From: Alysiella sp.
Lineage (GTDB): Bacteria; Pseudomonadota; Gammaproteobacteria; Burkholderiales; Neisseriaceae
Reading direction: 5' to 3'
Assembly (NCBI RefSeq): GCF_030525755.1
Contig: NZ_JAUNEC010000028.1
Location: forward strand, 1 to 21,561
DNA length: 21,561 nt
Positions 13,497 to 20,200 of this stretch are shown in pieces. Positions within the stretch are counted from its first letter, which is position 1. Every line of letters begins with the position of its first letter. The notes below the pieces were generated by a model. It was not told where the DNA came from. It saw only the letters and a list, made by a program, of their open reading frames with translations, and searched no databases. The position numbers were made by a program, and so were the translations under genes.

Positions 13497-13502
13497 TATA
13501 AT
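13497..13502 (+). promoter_or_regulatory. Probable -10 box of the fumarase gene
   Basis: An exact TATAAT 53 bases before the ATG. The -35 region (GGTTTA/GTTTAA) is poor. Confidence 0.4.
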
Positions 13503-13555
13503 GATGTGGTCGCAAGACAAACCGATAAAACCATAAAATTTAAAGAGTGAACACC

Positions 13556-15079
13556 ATGACTATTATCAAACAAGAAGATTTCATCAGCAGTATTGCCGAT
13601 GCGTTTCAATTCATCAGTTATTATCACCCTAAAGATTACATTCAGGCTTTGGATAGAGCGTTGCAAAAAGAAGAAAATCCTGCTGCGCGTGATGCGATGA
13701 CGCAAATTTTGGTAAACAGCCGTATGTGTGCCGAAGGTCATCGTCCCATTTGTCAAGATACGGGTATTGCGACTGTATTTTTAAAAATTGGCATGAATGT
13801 GCAATGGGACGCAACCATGAGCGTGCAAGACATGGTAAATGAAGGTGTACGCCGTGCTTATACCAATCCTGAAAATGTGTTGCGTGCTTCAGTGTTGGCA
13901 GATCCTGCGGGCAAACGCATCAATACGCGTGATAACACGCCTGCTGTTGTTCATATGGAAGTGGTGGCTGGTGACAAAGTGGAAGTAACTTGCGCAGCAA
14001 AAGGTGGCGGTTCAGAAAACAAGTCTAAAGCTGTAATGCTCAATCCCTCTGACAATATTGTGGATTGGGTCATCAAAACCGTACCAACGATGGGTGCAGG
14101 CTGGTGTCCACCAGGTATTTTGGGTATTGGCATTGGTGGGACACCCGAAAAAGCCATGTTGATGGCAAAAGAAAGTTTGATGTCGCACATTGACATTCAT
14201 GAATTGCAGGACAAAGCCAAGTCGGGGGCGGAATTGTCCACAGTAGAAAAATTGCGTTTGGAAATTTTTGAGAAAGTGAATGCTTTGGGCATTGGTGCAC
14301 AAGGTTTGGGTGGCTTAACTACGGTTTTGGACGTGAAAATTTTGGATTACCCCACGCATGCCGCTTCAAAACCCGTTGCCATGATTCCCAACTGCGCTGC
14401 AACGCGCCATGTTGAATTTGTGTTAGATGGCTCGGGGGCAGCGCAGCTTGAACCACCGAGTTTGGAAGATTGGCCTGACATCACTTACAGCCCCGACAAT
14501 GGCATTCGTGTGGATTTGGACAATTTGACCAAAGAAGACATTGCCCAATGGAAAATCGGCGATGTGTTGTTGCTCAATGGTAAAATTTACACGGGACGTG
14601 ATGCGGCGCACAAACGTATGGTGGATATGCTCAATCGTGGTGAAGCGTTGCCTGTGGACTTTACCAATAAAATGATTTATTACGTTGGACCTGTGGACCC
14701 TGTACGTGATGAAGTGGTTGGACCTGCTGGACCCACTACTGCTACGCGCATGGATAAATTTACACGTCAAATGTTGGAACAAACAGGATTATTAGGCATG
14801 ATTGGCAAATCGGAACGTGGAGAAGCAGCTTGTCAAGCCATTGCAGATAATCAAGCGGTGTATTTAATGGCAGTGGGTGGTTCGGCTTATTTGGTTGCCA
14901 AAGCCATTAAAGAGGCAAAAGTGGTGGCATTTGAAGATTTGGGCATGGAAGCCATTTATGAATTTGAAGTGAAAGATATGCCTGTAACAGTAGCTGTGGA
15001 CAGTAAAGGTCAATCGGTTCATGCGATTGCACCTAAACAATGGCAAGCTAAAATTGGCATTATTCCCGTAGCAGTTTAA
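13556..15079 (+). CDS. Fumarate hydratase, class I ([4Fe-4S], fused alpha-beta)
   Basis: This enzyme interconverts fumarate and malate in the TCA cycle using an oxygen-labile [4Fe-4S] cluster. From the ATG at 13556 it has 507 residues, the size of the single-chain class I enzyme; a GTG three codons earlier (13547) is less likely. Cluster cysteines are Cys66 (PICQDTG), Cys184 (AGWCPPGILG) and Cys280 (IPNCAATRH), spaced as in E. coli FumA (105/224/318). The alpha part also shows KGGGSEN, GIGIGGTPEKA and GIGAQGLGG; the beta part (about 300-507) shows GDVLLLNGKIYTGRDAAHKR and VGPAGPTTATRMD. It converges on sodA with a shared DUS-pair terminator. The pairing of an O2-sensitive fumarase with SOD is functionally apt. 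Confidence 0.93.
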   Translation: MTIIKQEDFISSIADAFQFISYYHPKDYIQALDRALQKEENPAARDAMTQILVNSRMCAEGHRPICQDTGIATVFLKIGMNVQWDATMSVQDMVNEGVRRAYTNPENVLRASVLADPAGKRINTRDNTPAVVHMEVVAGDKVEVTCAAKGGGSENKSKAVMLNPSDNIVDWVIKTVPTMGAGWCPPGILGIGIGGTPEKAMLMAKESLMSHIDIHELQDKAKSGAELSTVEKLRLEIFEKVNALGIGAQGLGGLTTVLDVKILDYPTHAASKPVAMIPNCAATRHVEFVLDGSGAAQLEPPSLEDWPDITYSPDNGIRVDLDNLTKEDIAQWKIGDVLLLNGKIYTGRDAAHKRMVDMLNRGEALPVDFTNKMIYYVGPVDPVRDEVVGPAGPTTATRMDKFTRQMLEQTGLLGMIGKSERGEAACQAIADNQAVYLMAVGGSAYLVAKAIKEAKVVAFEDLGMEAIYEFEVKDMPVTVAVDSKGQSVHAIAPKQWQAKIGIIPVAV

Positions 15080-15085
15080 TTGAGG

Positions 15086-15128
15086 CAAACAGGCTGCCTG
15101 AAAGTTTTCAGGCAGCCTGTTTGTTTTT
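15086..15128. terminator. DUS inverted-repeat terminator between fumarase and sodA
   Basis: An 18-base stem, 15086-15103 with 15106-15123, and only a 2-base centre (so a 4-base loop in practice), followed by TTTTT. Both arms are exact DUS (15091-15102, 15107-15118). It separates convergent genes. Confidence 0.9.
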
Positions 15129-15146
15129 ATTGGGGTCTTGATACCA

Positions 15147-15767
15147 TTATTTTGCTGCATCAAAACGTTTTTGTGCTTCGTCCCAATTTACCACGTTCCA
15201 AAACTCTTTCACATAATCGGGACGGCGGTTTTGGAATTTAAGATAGTAAGCATGTTCCCAAACGTCCAAACCAATGATAGGTGTGCCGCTGCAACCCGCA
15301 ATTGCTTGTCCCATGAGTGGGCTGTCTTGATTGGCAGTGGAAACCACTTTTAATTTACCGTTTTCTACTACCAACCATGCCCAGCCTGAACCAAAGCGAG
15401 TTGCGGCTGCTTTTTCAAATTCGGCTTTGAAGGCATCAACGCTGCCAAAATCGCGTTCAATCGCTTCTTTTAGGCTGCCTGAAAGTGTGGTACCTGTTTT
15501 TAATATCGTCCAAAATAAACTGTGGTTGGCATGACCGCCTGCATTGTTACGTAATGGAGTTTGTTTGTCGGCAGGTAATTCAGCTAAACGCGCAATCAAT
15601 TCTTCTGCGCTTAAATTTTGAAATTCAGGCAAACTTTCTAATGCGGCATTGGCGTTGTTCACATAGGCTTGGTGGTGTTTGCTGTGGTGAATTGACATGG
15701 TTTCTTTGTCAAAATGAGGTTCCAGCGCATCGTATGCGTAGCCCAATTCAGGTAAAGTGTAAGCCAT
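15147..15767 (-). CDS. sodA: Superoxide dismutase, Mn-type
   Basis: SodA converts superoxide to hydrogen peroxide and O2 in the cytoplasm. From the ATG at 15767 it has 206 residues, the same as E. coli SodA, which it resembles along its whole length (HFDKETMSIHHSKHHQAYV, LFW block, FGSGWAWLV, NRRPDYVKEFWNVVNW). The frame is open upstream to 16016 but that region overlaps hpf; AAGGAG 8 bases before 15767 settles the start. Metal ligands are His27, His82 (NHSLFW), Asp168 and His172 (DVWEHAYYLK). Gly at GGHAN (77-78) and Gln147 in NQDSPLM are the Mn-type pattern, not the Fe-type AAQVWNHTFYW. A DUS at 15472-15483 encodes SGSLK within the protein. Confidence 0.95.
   Translation of the reverse strand: MAYTLPELGYAYDALEPHFDKETMSIHHSKHHQAYVNNANAALESLPEFQNLSAEELIARLAELPADKQTPLRNNAGGHANHSLFWTILKTGTTLSGSLKEAIERDFGSVDAFKAEFEKAAATRFGSGWAWLVVENGKLKVVSTANQDSPLMGQAIAGCSGTPIIGLDVWEHAYYLKFQNRRPDYVKEFWNVVNWDEAQKRFDAAK
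15472..15483 (+). repeat. DNA uptake sequence (exact) inside sodA
   Basis: On the sodA strand it reads TTCAGGCAGCCT and encodes SGSL in the TTLSGSLKEAIERD segment. Confidence 0.85.
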
Positions 15768-15806
15768 GTTTTGCTCCTTATGAATATGTGGTTGTGGAAA
15801 GTTGGC

Positions 15807-15835
15807 ATGATAACGGTAGCGCAACTTTTCGGCAA
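15807..15835 (-). promoter_or_regulatory. Promoter of sodA
   Basis: On the minus strand TTGCCG (15835-15830) and TATCAT (15812-15807) are 17 bases apart, 40 bases upstream of the ATG. Confidence 0.6.
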
Positions 15836-15862
15836 GTTTGCTGGTCGGTAAATCATGCAAAA

Positions 15863-15897
15863 GCTGCCTGAAAACACATGATGGATTTTCAGGCAGC
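15863..15897 (-). terminator. DUS inverted-repeat terminator after hpf
   Basis: GCTGCCTGAAAA (15863-15874) pairs perfectly with 15886-15897, loop of 11; on the minus strand TTTTGC follows the stem. It lies 24 bases past the hpf stop and ends the kdsC-to-hpf transcript before the sodA promoter. An exact DUS is at 15888-15899. Confidence 0.75.
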
Positions 15898-15921
15898 CTG
15901 ATTGTGATACAGAAACCAGCA

Positions 15922-16212
15922 TTAGCGTGGTTGTTTGCTTTTTTCTTTATGTTGTAAGACGGCACGGTCAAGTTTGTCCACCAAAATGTCAATGGCAGCA
16001 TACATATCGTTTTCAACCGCTTCTATATGTAAGTCTTTACCTGCCAAATGCAGTTGTGCGGCCGCTTTGTGTTCCACTTTCTCCACAGATAAAGTAATGG
16101 TGGCGGAAATAACCCCATCACTGTGGCGGTTGATGCGTTGCAGTTTTTGCGTTACATGATTGCGAATGGCTTCGGTAACGTCAAAATTCAGACCAGTAAT
16201 TTTCAGGTTCAT
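15922..16212 (-). CDS. hpf: Ribosome hibernation-promoting factor (short HPF)
   Basis: HPF binds the 30S decoding region in stationary phase and promotes 100S ribosome dimers. The 96-residue protein (E. coli HPF 95) has the family layout: MNLKITGLNFDVTEAIRNHVTQKLQRI (1-27), a beta-hairpin (SATITLSVEKVEHKAAAQLHL), and the conserved DMYAAIDILVDKLDRAVLQHK (69-89). The basic C-terminus KEKSKQPR fits rRNA binding. AAGGAG lies 8 bases before the ATG. It follows rpoN, as in E. coli and many proteobacteria, but after a 173-base spacer with two uptake sequences, so it may also have its own promoter. Confidence 0.95.
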   Translation of the reverse strand: MNLKITGLNFDVTEAIRNHVTQKLQRINRHSDGVISATITLSVEKVEHKAAAQLHLAGKDLHIEAVENDMYAAIDILVDKLDRAVLQHKEKSKQPR

Positions 16213-16239
16213 ACAATGCTCCTTGTGTTTGCGGTGGAA

Positions 16240-16251
16240 AGGCTGCCTGAA
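16240..16251 (+). repeat. DNA uptake sequence (exact) in the rpoN-hpf spacer
   Basis: Exact AGGCTGCCTGAA. A near-copy in the same direction (AGCTGCCTGAAA) begins at 16327. As direct copies they cannot form a hairpin with each other. Confidence 0.8.
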
Positions 16252-16385
16252 AGATGTGGCTTTCTGAACAGCCAGAAAATGAAACGGTATTGTAACTGTG
16301 ATTGAGTGTATTGGGAGCCTGTTTAAGCTGCCTGAAACGCTGAAATCAAAAAAATTTGACTTACATTATCAATTATTCAAATGAT

Positions 16386-17738
16386 TTAGCTGTTTTTTCT
16401 TTGTAAGGCAGCGGCTAAACCCAGTTGTTCGCGGTATTTGGCAACGGTTCGGCGGGCGATGTTGATACCTTGTTGCAAAAGCAGGTCATGTAATGCACTG
16501 TCGGACAATGGGTTTTGTTTGTCTTCATTGGCGATTAAATGGGTAATGATTGAACGTATGGCATTGGCACTGATACCATCAGCTTCATCGTTATTGCCCA
16601 CAGCGTTTTGGCTGAAAAAGTAACGCAAGGGAAACAAACCTTGTGGACAGGACAAATATTTGCCATTGACGGCGCGAGAAATGGTGGACTCAGCCAATTC
16701 CAGTTCTTTAGCACAATCTTTGATGAGCATTGGGCTCATGCCGATTTCGCCAAAAATGAAAAAATCGGTTTGTTTATTGAGTATGTATTCGGCAACGCGC
16801 ATAACGGTGCTTTTGCGTTGTTGCAGCATGTCTATTTTTTGTTTGGCGGCATTCAAATGTTCGCGCCAAATAGGGTCTTGTGCGACATTGTCTTGTAGGG
16901 CATCGCTTAAATCGGGGCTGATTTGCAGTTGTGGCCAAGCTTCTTCATTGCTGTAAACTTCCCAATCTTTGCGACCTTTTTCAACAAATACATCGGGTTT
17001 GATGTAGGCAGTCGGTTCGCTGCTGGCAAAACCGTAGGCAGGATAGGGATTGAGTGAAGCAATCATTTCAAGGGCTTCACGTCTTTCGTTTTCGGTGCTT
17101 TCAGGCAGCAATCTACCTAGTTTGGCAAGGTTTTTGGCAGGATTTTGGGTGATTTCATCTAAATGGCGTACTACGATTTGTGCTGCCAAACGGCGAATAG
17201 GGGTGCTGGGTAAACGGTCGAGTTGGTGTAACAGGGATTGACTTAAATTGGTGGTAGCGATGCCTGGTGGGTCAAAGCGACGCAAATTTTCCAATGCAAT
17301 TTCCATGTCTTCTTCGTCTAACATCCATTCCAATGGGGTATGCTCAATGATTTGTTCAATGCTTTCTGTGAGATAGCCTTGTTCATCAAGAAAATCAATC
17401 AAAATATGAACATGTGCGGCTTCGGTTTCGTTGAGTGGGTGTTCACAAACTTGTTTGTGCAGATAATCATTAAGCGTTTCTTCGTGTGCCAAATTTTCCC
17501 ATGCGCTGCTGTCGTCATCATCTAAACTGATGTGGCGTTTGCTGATACTGGTAACAGCGTTGTACTCGTGGTTTTCAGGTAGCTCTTTGCGTTCCAGAAT
17601 GGGGTTTTCAGCAAGCCAGTCTTCTACTTCGCGCTCAATTTCCAAGCCCGACATTTGCAAAACACGTAGCGATTGTTGCATGTTTTGGCTTAATTGTTGG
17701 GTTTGTTTGAGTTTAAGTTGAAAATTGTTGCTGCTCAT
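16386..17738 (-). CDS. rpoN: RNA polymerase sigma-54 factor
   Basis: Sigma-54 directs RNA polymerase to -24/-12 promoters that need an enhancer-binding ATPase. The 450-residue protein starts MSSNNFQLKLKQTQQLSQNMQQSLRVLQM, the Gln/Leu-rich region I, at the ATG 17738; 55 extra upstream codons overlap lptB and are discarded. Then come the acidic region II (DDDDSSAWEN), the core-binding domain (DPPGIATTNLSQSLLHQL), the DNA-binding region (ESTISRAVNGKYLSCPQGLFPLRYFF) and the RpoN box ARRTVAKYRE (428-437). It is slightly shorter than E. coli RpoN (477), with no frameshift or missing region. It lies 25 bases after lptB, the standard neighbour. Its role here (pili, nitrogen or other) is not shown by the sequence. 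Confidence 0.95.
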   Translation of the reverse strand: MSSNNFQLKLKQTQQLSQNMQQSLRVLQMSGLEIEREVEDWLAENPILERKELPENHEYNAVTSISKRHISLDDDDSSAWENLAHEETLNDYLHKQVCEHPLNETEAAHVHILIDFLDEQGYLTESIEQIIEHTPLEWMLDEEDMEIALENLRRFDPPGIATTNLSQSLLHQLDRLPSTPIRRLAAQIVVRHLDEITQNPAKNLAKLGRLLPESTENERREALEMIASLNPYPAYGFASSEPTAYIKPDVFVEKGRKDWEVYSNEEAWPQLQISPDLSDALQDNVAQDPIWREHLNAAKQKIDMLQQRKSTVMRVAEYILNKQTDFFIFGEIGMSPMLIKDCAKELELAESTISRAVNGKYLSCPQGLFPLRYFFSQNAVGNNDEADGISANAIRSIITHLIANEDKQNPLSDSALHDLLLQQGINIARRTVAKYREQLGLAAALQRKNS

Positions 17739-17763
17739 AATGAAACCAAATGGAAAGAATGGA

Positions 17764-18498
17764 TTAGTAATTGAAGTTTTCGCCCAAGTATACGGCGCGA
17801 ACTTGTTCATTATTGACCAAATCATTGGGTTTGCCCGAAGCCAGCACCGTACCATCGCTGATGATGTAAGCACGGTCGCAGATACGTAGGGTTTCACGCA
17901 CATTGTGGTCGGTAATTAAAACCCCGATGCCACGCGATTTTAAAAACACAATGATTTTTTGAATGTCGGTAACGGCAAGTGGGTCTACGCCTGCAAAGGG
18001 TTCGTCCAATAGAATAAAACGGGGTTGGACTGCCAAAACACGCGCAATTTCTACGCGACGGCGTTCGCCACCCGATAATGCGGGTGCAGCACTGTGTCGC
18101 AGATGTTCTATGTTTAAATCCGCCAATAATTTATTCAGTTGGTCGTTGATTTCCTGTTGGTTTTTCTGTCCTAAACTGATTTCTAAAATGGCACGAATGT
18201 TTTGTTCTACCGTCATTTTTCGGAAAATAGACGCTTCTTGTGGCAAATAAGCAATGCCTGCACGTGCACGTTCATCAATCGGGCGATGACGTAATTCTGT
18301 GCCGTCTAATACAATGCTACCTGAATCGGCGGCAATCAGTCCGACTATCATGTAGAAACTGGTGGTTTTGCCTGCACCATTGGGTCCAAGTAAACCGATG
18401 ACTTCGCCGCTGTGAATGTCCAGCGAAAAATTTTTGACTACTTGGCGTTTTTTAAAGGATTTTTGTAGACCTTTAATATGAAGATGAGAAACATTCAT
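17764..18498 (-). CDS. lptB: LPS export ABC transporter ATPase LptB
   Basis: LptB powers extraction of LPS from the inner membrane with LptF and LptG and passes it via LptC to LptA. The 244-residue protein has Walker A GPNGAGKTT (38-46), Q-loop LPQEASIFRKMT (85-96, the LptB-type sequence), signature LSGGERRR (141-148), Walker B FILLDEPFAGVDP (161-173; catalytic Glu166) and switch His198 (TDHNVRET). The ending YLGENF is typical of LptB. It starts 11 bases beyond the lptA stop; a degenerate DUS (TTTAGGCAGCCT, 18500-18511) fills that gap where a ribosome site would be expected. lptF and lptG are not in the window. Confidence 0.96.
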   Translation of the reverse strand: MNVSHLHIKGLQKSFKKRQVVKNFSLDIHSGEVIGLLGPNGAGKTTSFYMIVGLIAADSGSIVLDGTELRHRPIDERARAGIAYLPQEASIFRKMTVEQNIRAILEISLGQKNQQEINDQLNKLLADLNIEHLRHSAAPALSGGERRRVEIARVLAVQPRFILLDEPFAGVDPLAVTDIQKIIVFLKSRGIGVLITDHNVRETLRICDRAYIISDGTVLASGKPNDLVNNEQVRAVYLGENFNY

Positions 18499-18509
18499 TT
18501 TAGGCAGCC

Positions 18510-19022
18510 TTATGGGTTTGTGGGCTGAATGATGACGGTAACGCGGCGACCATTTTTGTTGCCCGCTGCATTACCACCCAGCACAGTATAAACTTCGGTA
18601 CGGGTGTTGTAGGTAATAACTTCGCCTTGCGCCAAATCACCACCGCGTTGTACTTTGGCATTGCCCAGTAATTTGACCACATTGGTGCTGGAAGCATATT
18701 CTACTTTATTGCCTTCGCCCATTACTGTACCTTTGTTTTCTAATGCTTGGCTGAAGCGCACGGGTGAACCTGTGGCCGTCATGGTTTGATTACCACTATT
18801 GTCTTGTGTTACACGAACCGTTTGGGCTTGGATATTCAAACTGCCTTGCTTAATCAGTACATTGCCGCTGAATACCGTAACTTGATTCTTCTGGTCTAAA
18901 GAACCTTGGTCGGCTTCAATCTCAATCGGTTGTTTGCGGTCGCTTTCCAAAGCCCAAACATGCAGGCTGCCTGAAAGATATAGAGTAAAAAGGGTGAATT
19001 TAAGGAAGTTGTTTAGGGTCAT
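18510..19022 (-). CDS. lptA: LPS transport periplasmic protein LptA
   Basis: LptA forms the periplasmic bridge carrying LPS between the two membranes. The 170-residue protein has a Sec signal peptide (likely cut after the WA near residue 24) and then the OstA-type beta-jellyroll: PIEIEADQGSLDQKNQVTVFSGNVLIKQGSLNI, ATGSPVRFSQ, GEGNKVEYASSTNVVKLLGNAKVQRGGDLAQGEVITYN. Its start lies inside the end of lptC (23-base overlap), so translation is probably coupled. An exact DUS (18964-18975) falls in the signal-peptide codons and encodes SGSL. Confidence 0.95.
   Translation of the reverse strand: MTLNNFLKFTLFTLYLSGSLHVWALESDRKQPIEIEADQGSLDQKNQVTVFSGNVLIKQGSLNIQAQTVRVTQDNSGNQTMTATGSPVRFSQALENKGTVMGEGNKVEYASSTNVVKLLGNAKVQRGGDLAQGEVITYNTRTEVYTVLGGNAAGNKNGRRVTVIIQPTNP
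18964..18975 (+). repeat. DNA uptake sequence (exact) in the lptA signal-peptide region
   Basis: Encodes SGSL in YLSGSLHVWA, the same four residues as the near-DUS in the lolB signal peptide. Confidence 0.85.
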
Positions 19023-19578
19023 AAATCAAGGCTCTCACGCGTGAAGGCAGGTTGAGTAAACCATTTTTGTTGTCATAAATCATGCCGTTTGCCGTACCGT
19101 GTGAATCACCATAACGATAAGTAACAGGGTCTTGGGTTTGGGCAATTTGGGAAACGGTGTCCACTTCTAAATGAGCAGTTCTGATTGCAGCGGCAGGACG
19201 TGCAAAATCCGCAGCTTTATTCAGCATTACATTGTTTTCAAAAAATACTTTTTTGCTGTTGATTGCATAATGTGCATTTTCACTTTTGATGGCGTATTGT
19301 ACCTGTCCCTCATCAAATAAACGCAAATCAGGCTGCCTGAAATACACATTTTTGCGGTCAGGTAACTGCCAAGCACTGTGTGCTGATAAAATCTCTTTCA
19401 GGCTGCCTGAAACAGCATAACGGCGACCTTCTATTGTATGCATCAAATATTGCGGCTCATCAGGCGACAGTTTTACTTCTTCAATCACCACCTCACTCAT
19501 GCGTCCCAACCATGCACTTAAACCGCTTAAAATTAAAGCCAAACTCAAAGGGAAAATCCAACTGCGTAAACGGTTCAT
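19000..19578 (-). CDS. lptC: LPS export protein LptC
   Basis: LptC is an inner-membrane protein with one N-terminal helix (about 8-24, IFPLSLALILSGLSAWL) and a periplasmic OstA-like domain that hands LPS from LptBFG to LptA. The 192-residue length is usual. The domain includes DEPQYLMHTIEGRRYAVSGSL, a Neisseria-like VYFRQPDLRLF, and a conserved end, THLEVDTV-like (AHLEVDTVSQIAQTQDPVTYRYGDSHGTANGMIYDNKNGLLNL). LptC is poorly conserved, so the call leans on position between kdsC and lptA. It overlaps kdsC by 4 bases and lptA by 23. Two DUS are in frame: 19330-19341 (FRQP) and 19397-19411 (SGSLK). Confidence 0.92.
   Translation of the reverse strand: MNRLRSWIFPLSLALILSGLSAWLGRMSEVVIEEVKLSPDEPQYLMHTIEGRRYAVSGSLKEILSAHSAWQLPDRKNVYFRQPDLRLFDEGQVQYAIKSENAHYAINSKKVFFENNVMLNKAADFARPAAAIRTAHLEVDTVSQIAQTQDPVTYRYGDSHGTANGMIYDNKNGLLNLPSRVRALIYDPKQLP
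19330..19341 (+). repeat. DNA uptake sequence (exact) inside lptC, first
   Basis: On the lptC strand it encodes FRQP. Confidence 0.85.
19397..19411 (+). repeat. DUS 15-mer inside lptC, second
   Basis: TTCAGGCTGCCTGAA, exact in both dialects on opposite strands; encodes SGSLK on the lptC strand. Confidence 0.85.
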
Positions 19579-20114
19579 GCCAAATATCCATCTAATGCAG
19601 TTCGCAAAGTATGTTGAGCATACATAATCAAATCAGTCACTTCACGCACCGCGCCAAAGCCACCATTTTTTTGTGTTACCCACACCACATTTTGTTTCAC
19701 AAAATCATGCGCCGAAGCCACAGCAATAGGTAAACCACAACGCATTAAAACAGGCAAATCAATCACATCATCACCAATCATCGCACACTCATGTTCTGCT
19801 ACGCCAGCAAGCTCACGCACCTGCTCATAAGCCAACTTTTTATCATGCACACCATGAAAATAATGCGTGATGCCCAACTGTTCTGCTCGCACGCGTACCG
19901 CATTATCACTGCGTGCCGTGATGATTGCCGTTTGTACACCACTATCTTGTAACATACGAATACCATGTCCGTCCAAAGTATGAAATGCTTTAATGATTTC
20001 GCCATTGCCACCGATAAACAGTTGTCCGCTGGTTAAAACCCCGTCCACATCAAGCAACAGTAACTTAATTGCACGCGCACGCAAAAGAACATCGTCAGAA
20101 AAGTGAGTCAACAT
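19575..20114 (-). CDS. kdsC: 3-deoxy-D-manno-octulosonate 8-phosphate phosphatase
   Basis: KdsC removes phosphate from Kdo-8-phosphate, giving Kdo for the LPS inner core. From the ATG at 20114 it has 179 residues (a GTG at 20117 adds one). It is a HAD-superfamily C0 phosphatase: motif I LLLDVDGVLTSG (19-30; Asp22 nucleophile, Asp24 acid/base), motif II IITARS, motif III Lys in HDKKLAYE, and motif IV MIGDDVIDLPVL. KAFHTLDGHGIRML is the KdsC substrate-side block. It overlaps lptC by 4 bases (ATGA). kdsD, the usual upstream partner, is absent. No standard ribosome site is seen; the near-DUS TTTTCAGGCAGC lies 9 bases upstream and its AGG may do the job. Confidence 0.95.
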   Translation of the reverse strand: MLTHFSDDVLLRARAIKLLLLDVDGVLTSGQLFIGGNGEIIKAFHTLDGHGIRMLQDSGVQTAIITARSDNAVRVRAEQLGITHYFHGVHDKKLAYEQVRELAGVAEHECAMIGDDVIDLPVLMRCGLPIAVASAHDFVKQNVVWVTQKNGGFGAVREVTDLIMYAQHTLRTALDGYLA

Positions 20115-20184
20115 CACAAGCTGCCTGAAAATATTTATTTAAGATAGTCCAATTTTAACAGAAGTGCAGTAAATTTTGAAAGAC

Positions 20185-20200
20185 TGGCATGATTTTTGCT
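20185..20200 (+). promoter_or_regulatory. Sigma-54-like -24/-12 site, antisense to the glycosylase gene
   Basis: TGGCATGATTTTTGCT matches TGGCACG-N4-TTGCW with one change; the GG (20186-20187) and GC (20198-20199) have the required 10-base gap. It points into the 3' end of the minus-strand gene at 20201, with no plus-strand gene downstream. Confidence 0.3.

Noticed and set aside
15768..16016. N-terminal extension of SodA
   Set aside because: It runs through the sodA promoter, the hpf terminator and the hpf gene; AAGGAG marks 15767.
17739..17903. N-terminal extension of RpoN
   Set aside because: It overlaps lptB on the same strand; the sigma-54 region I starts at 17738.
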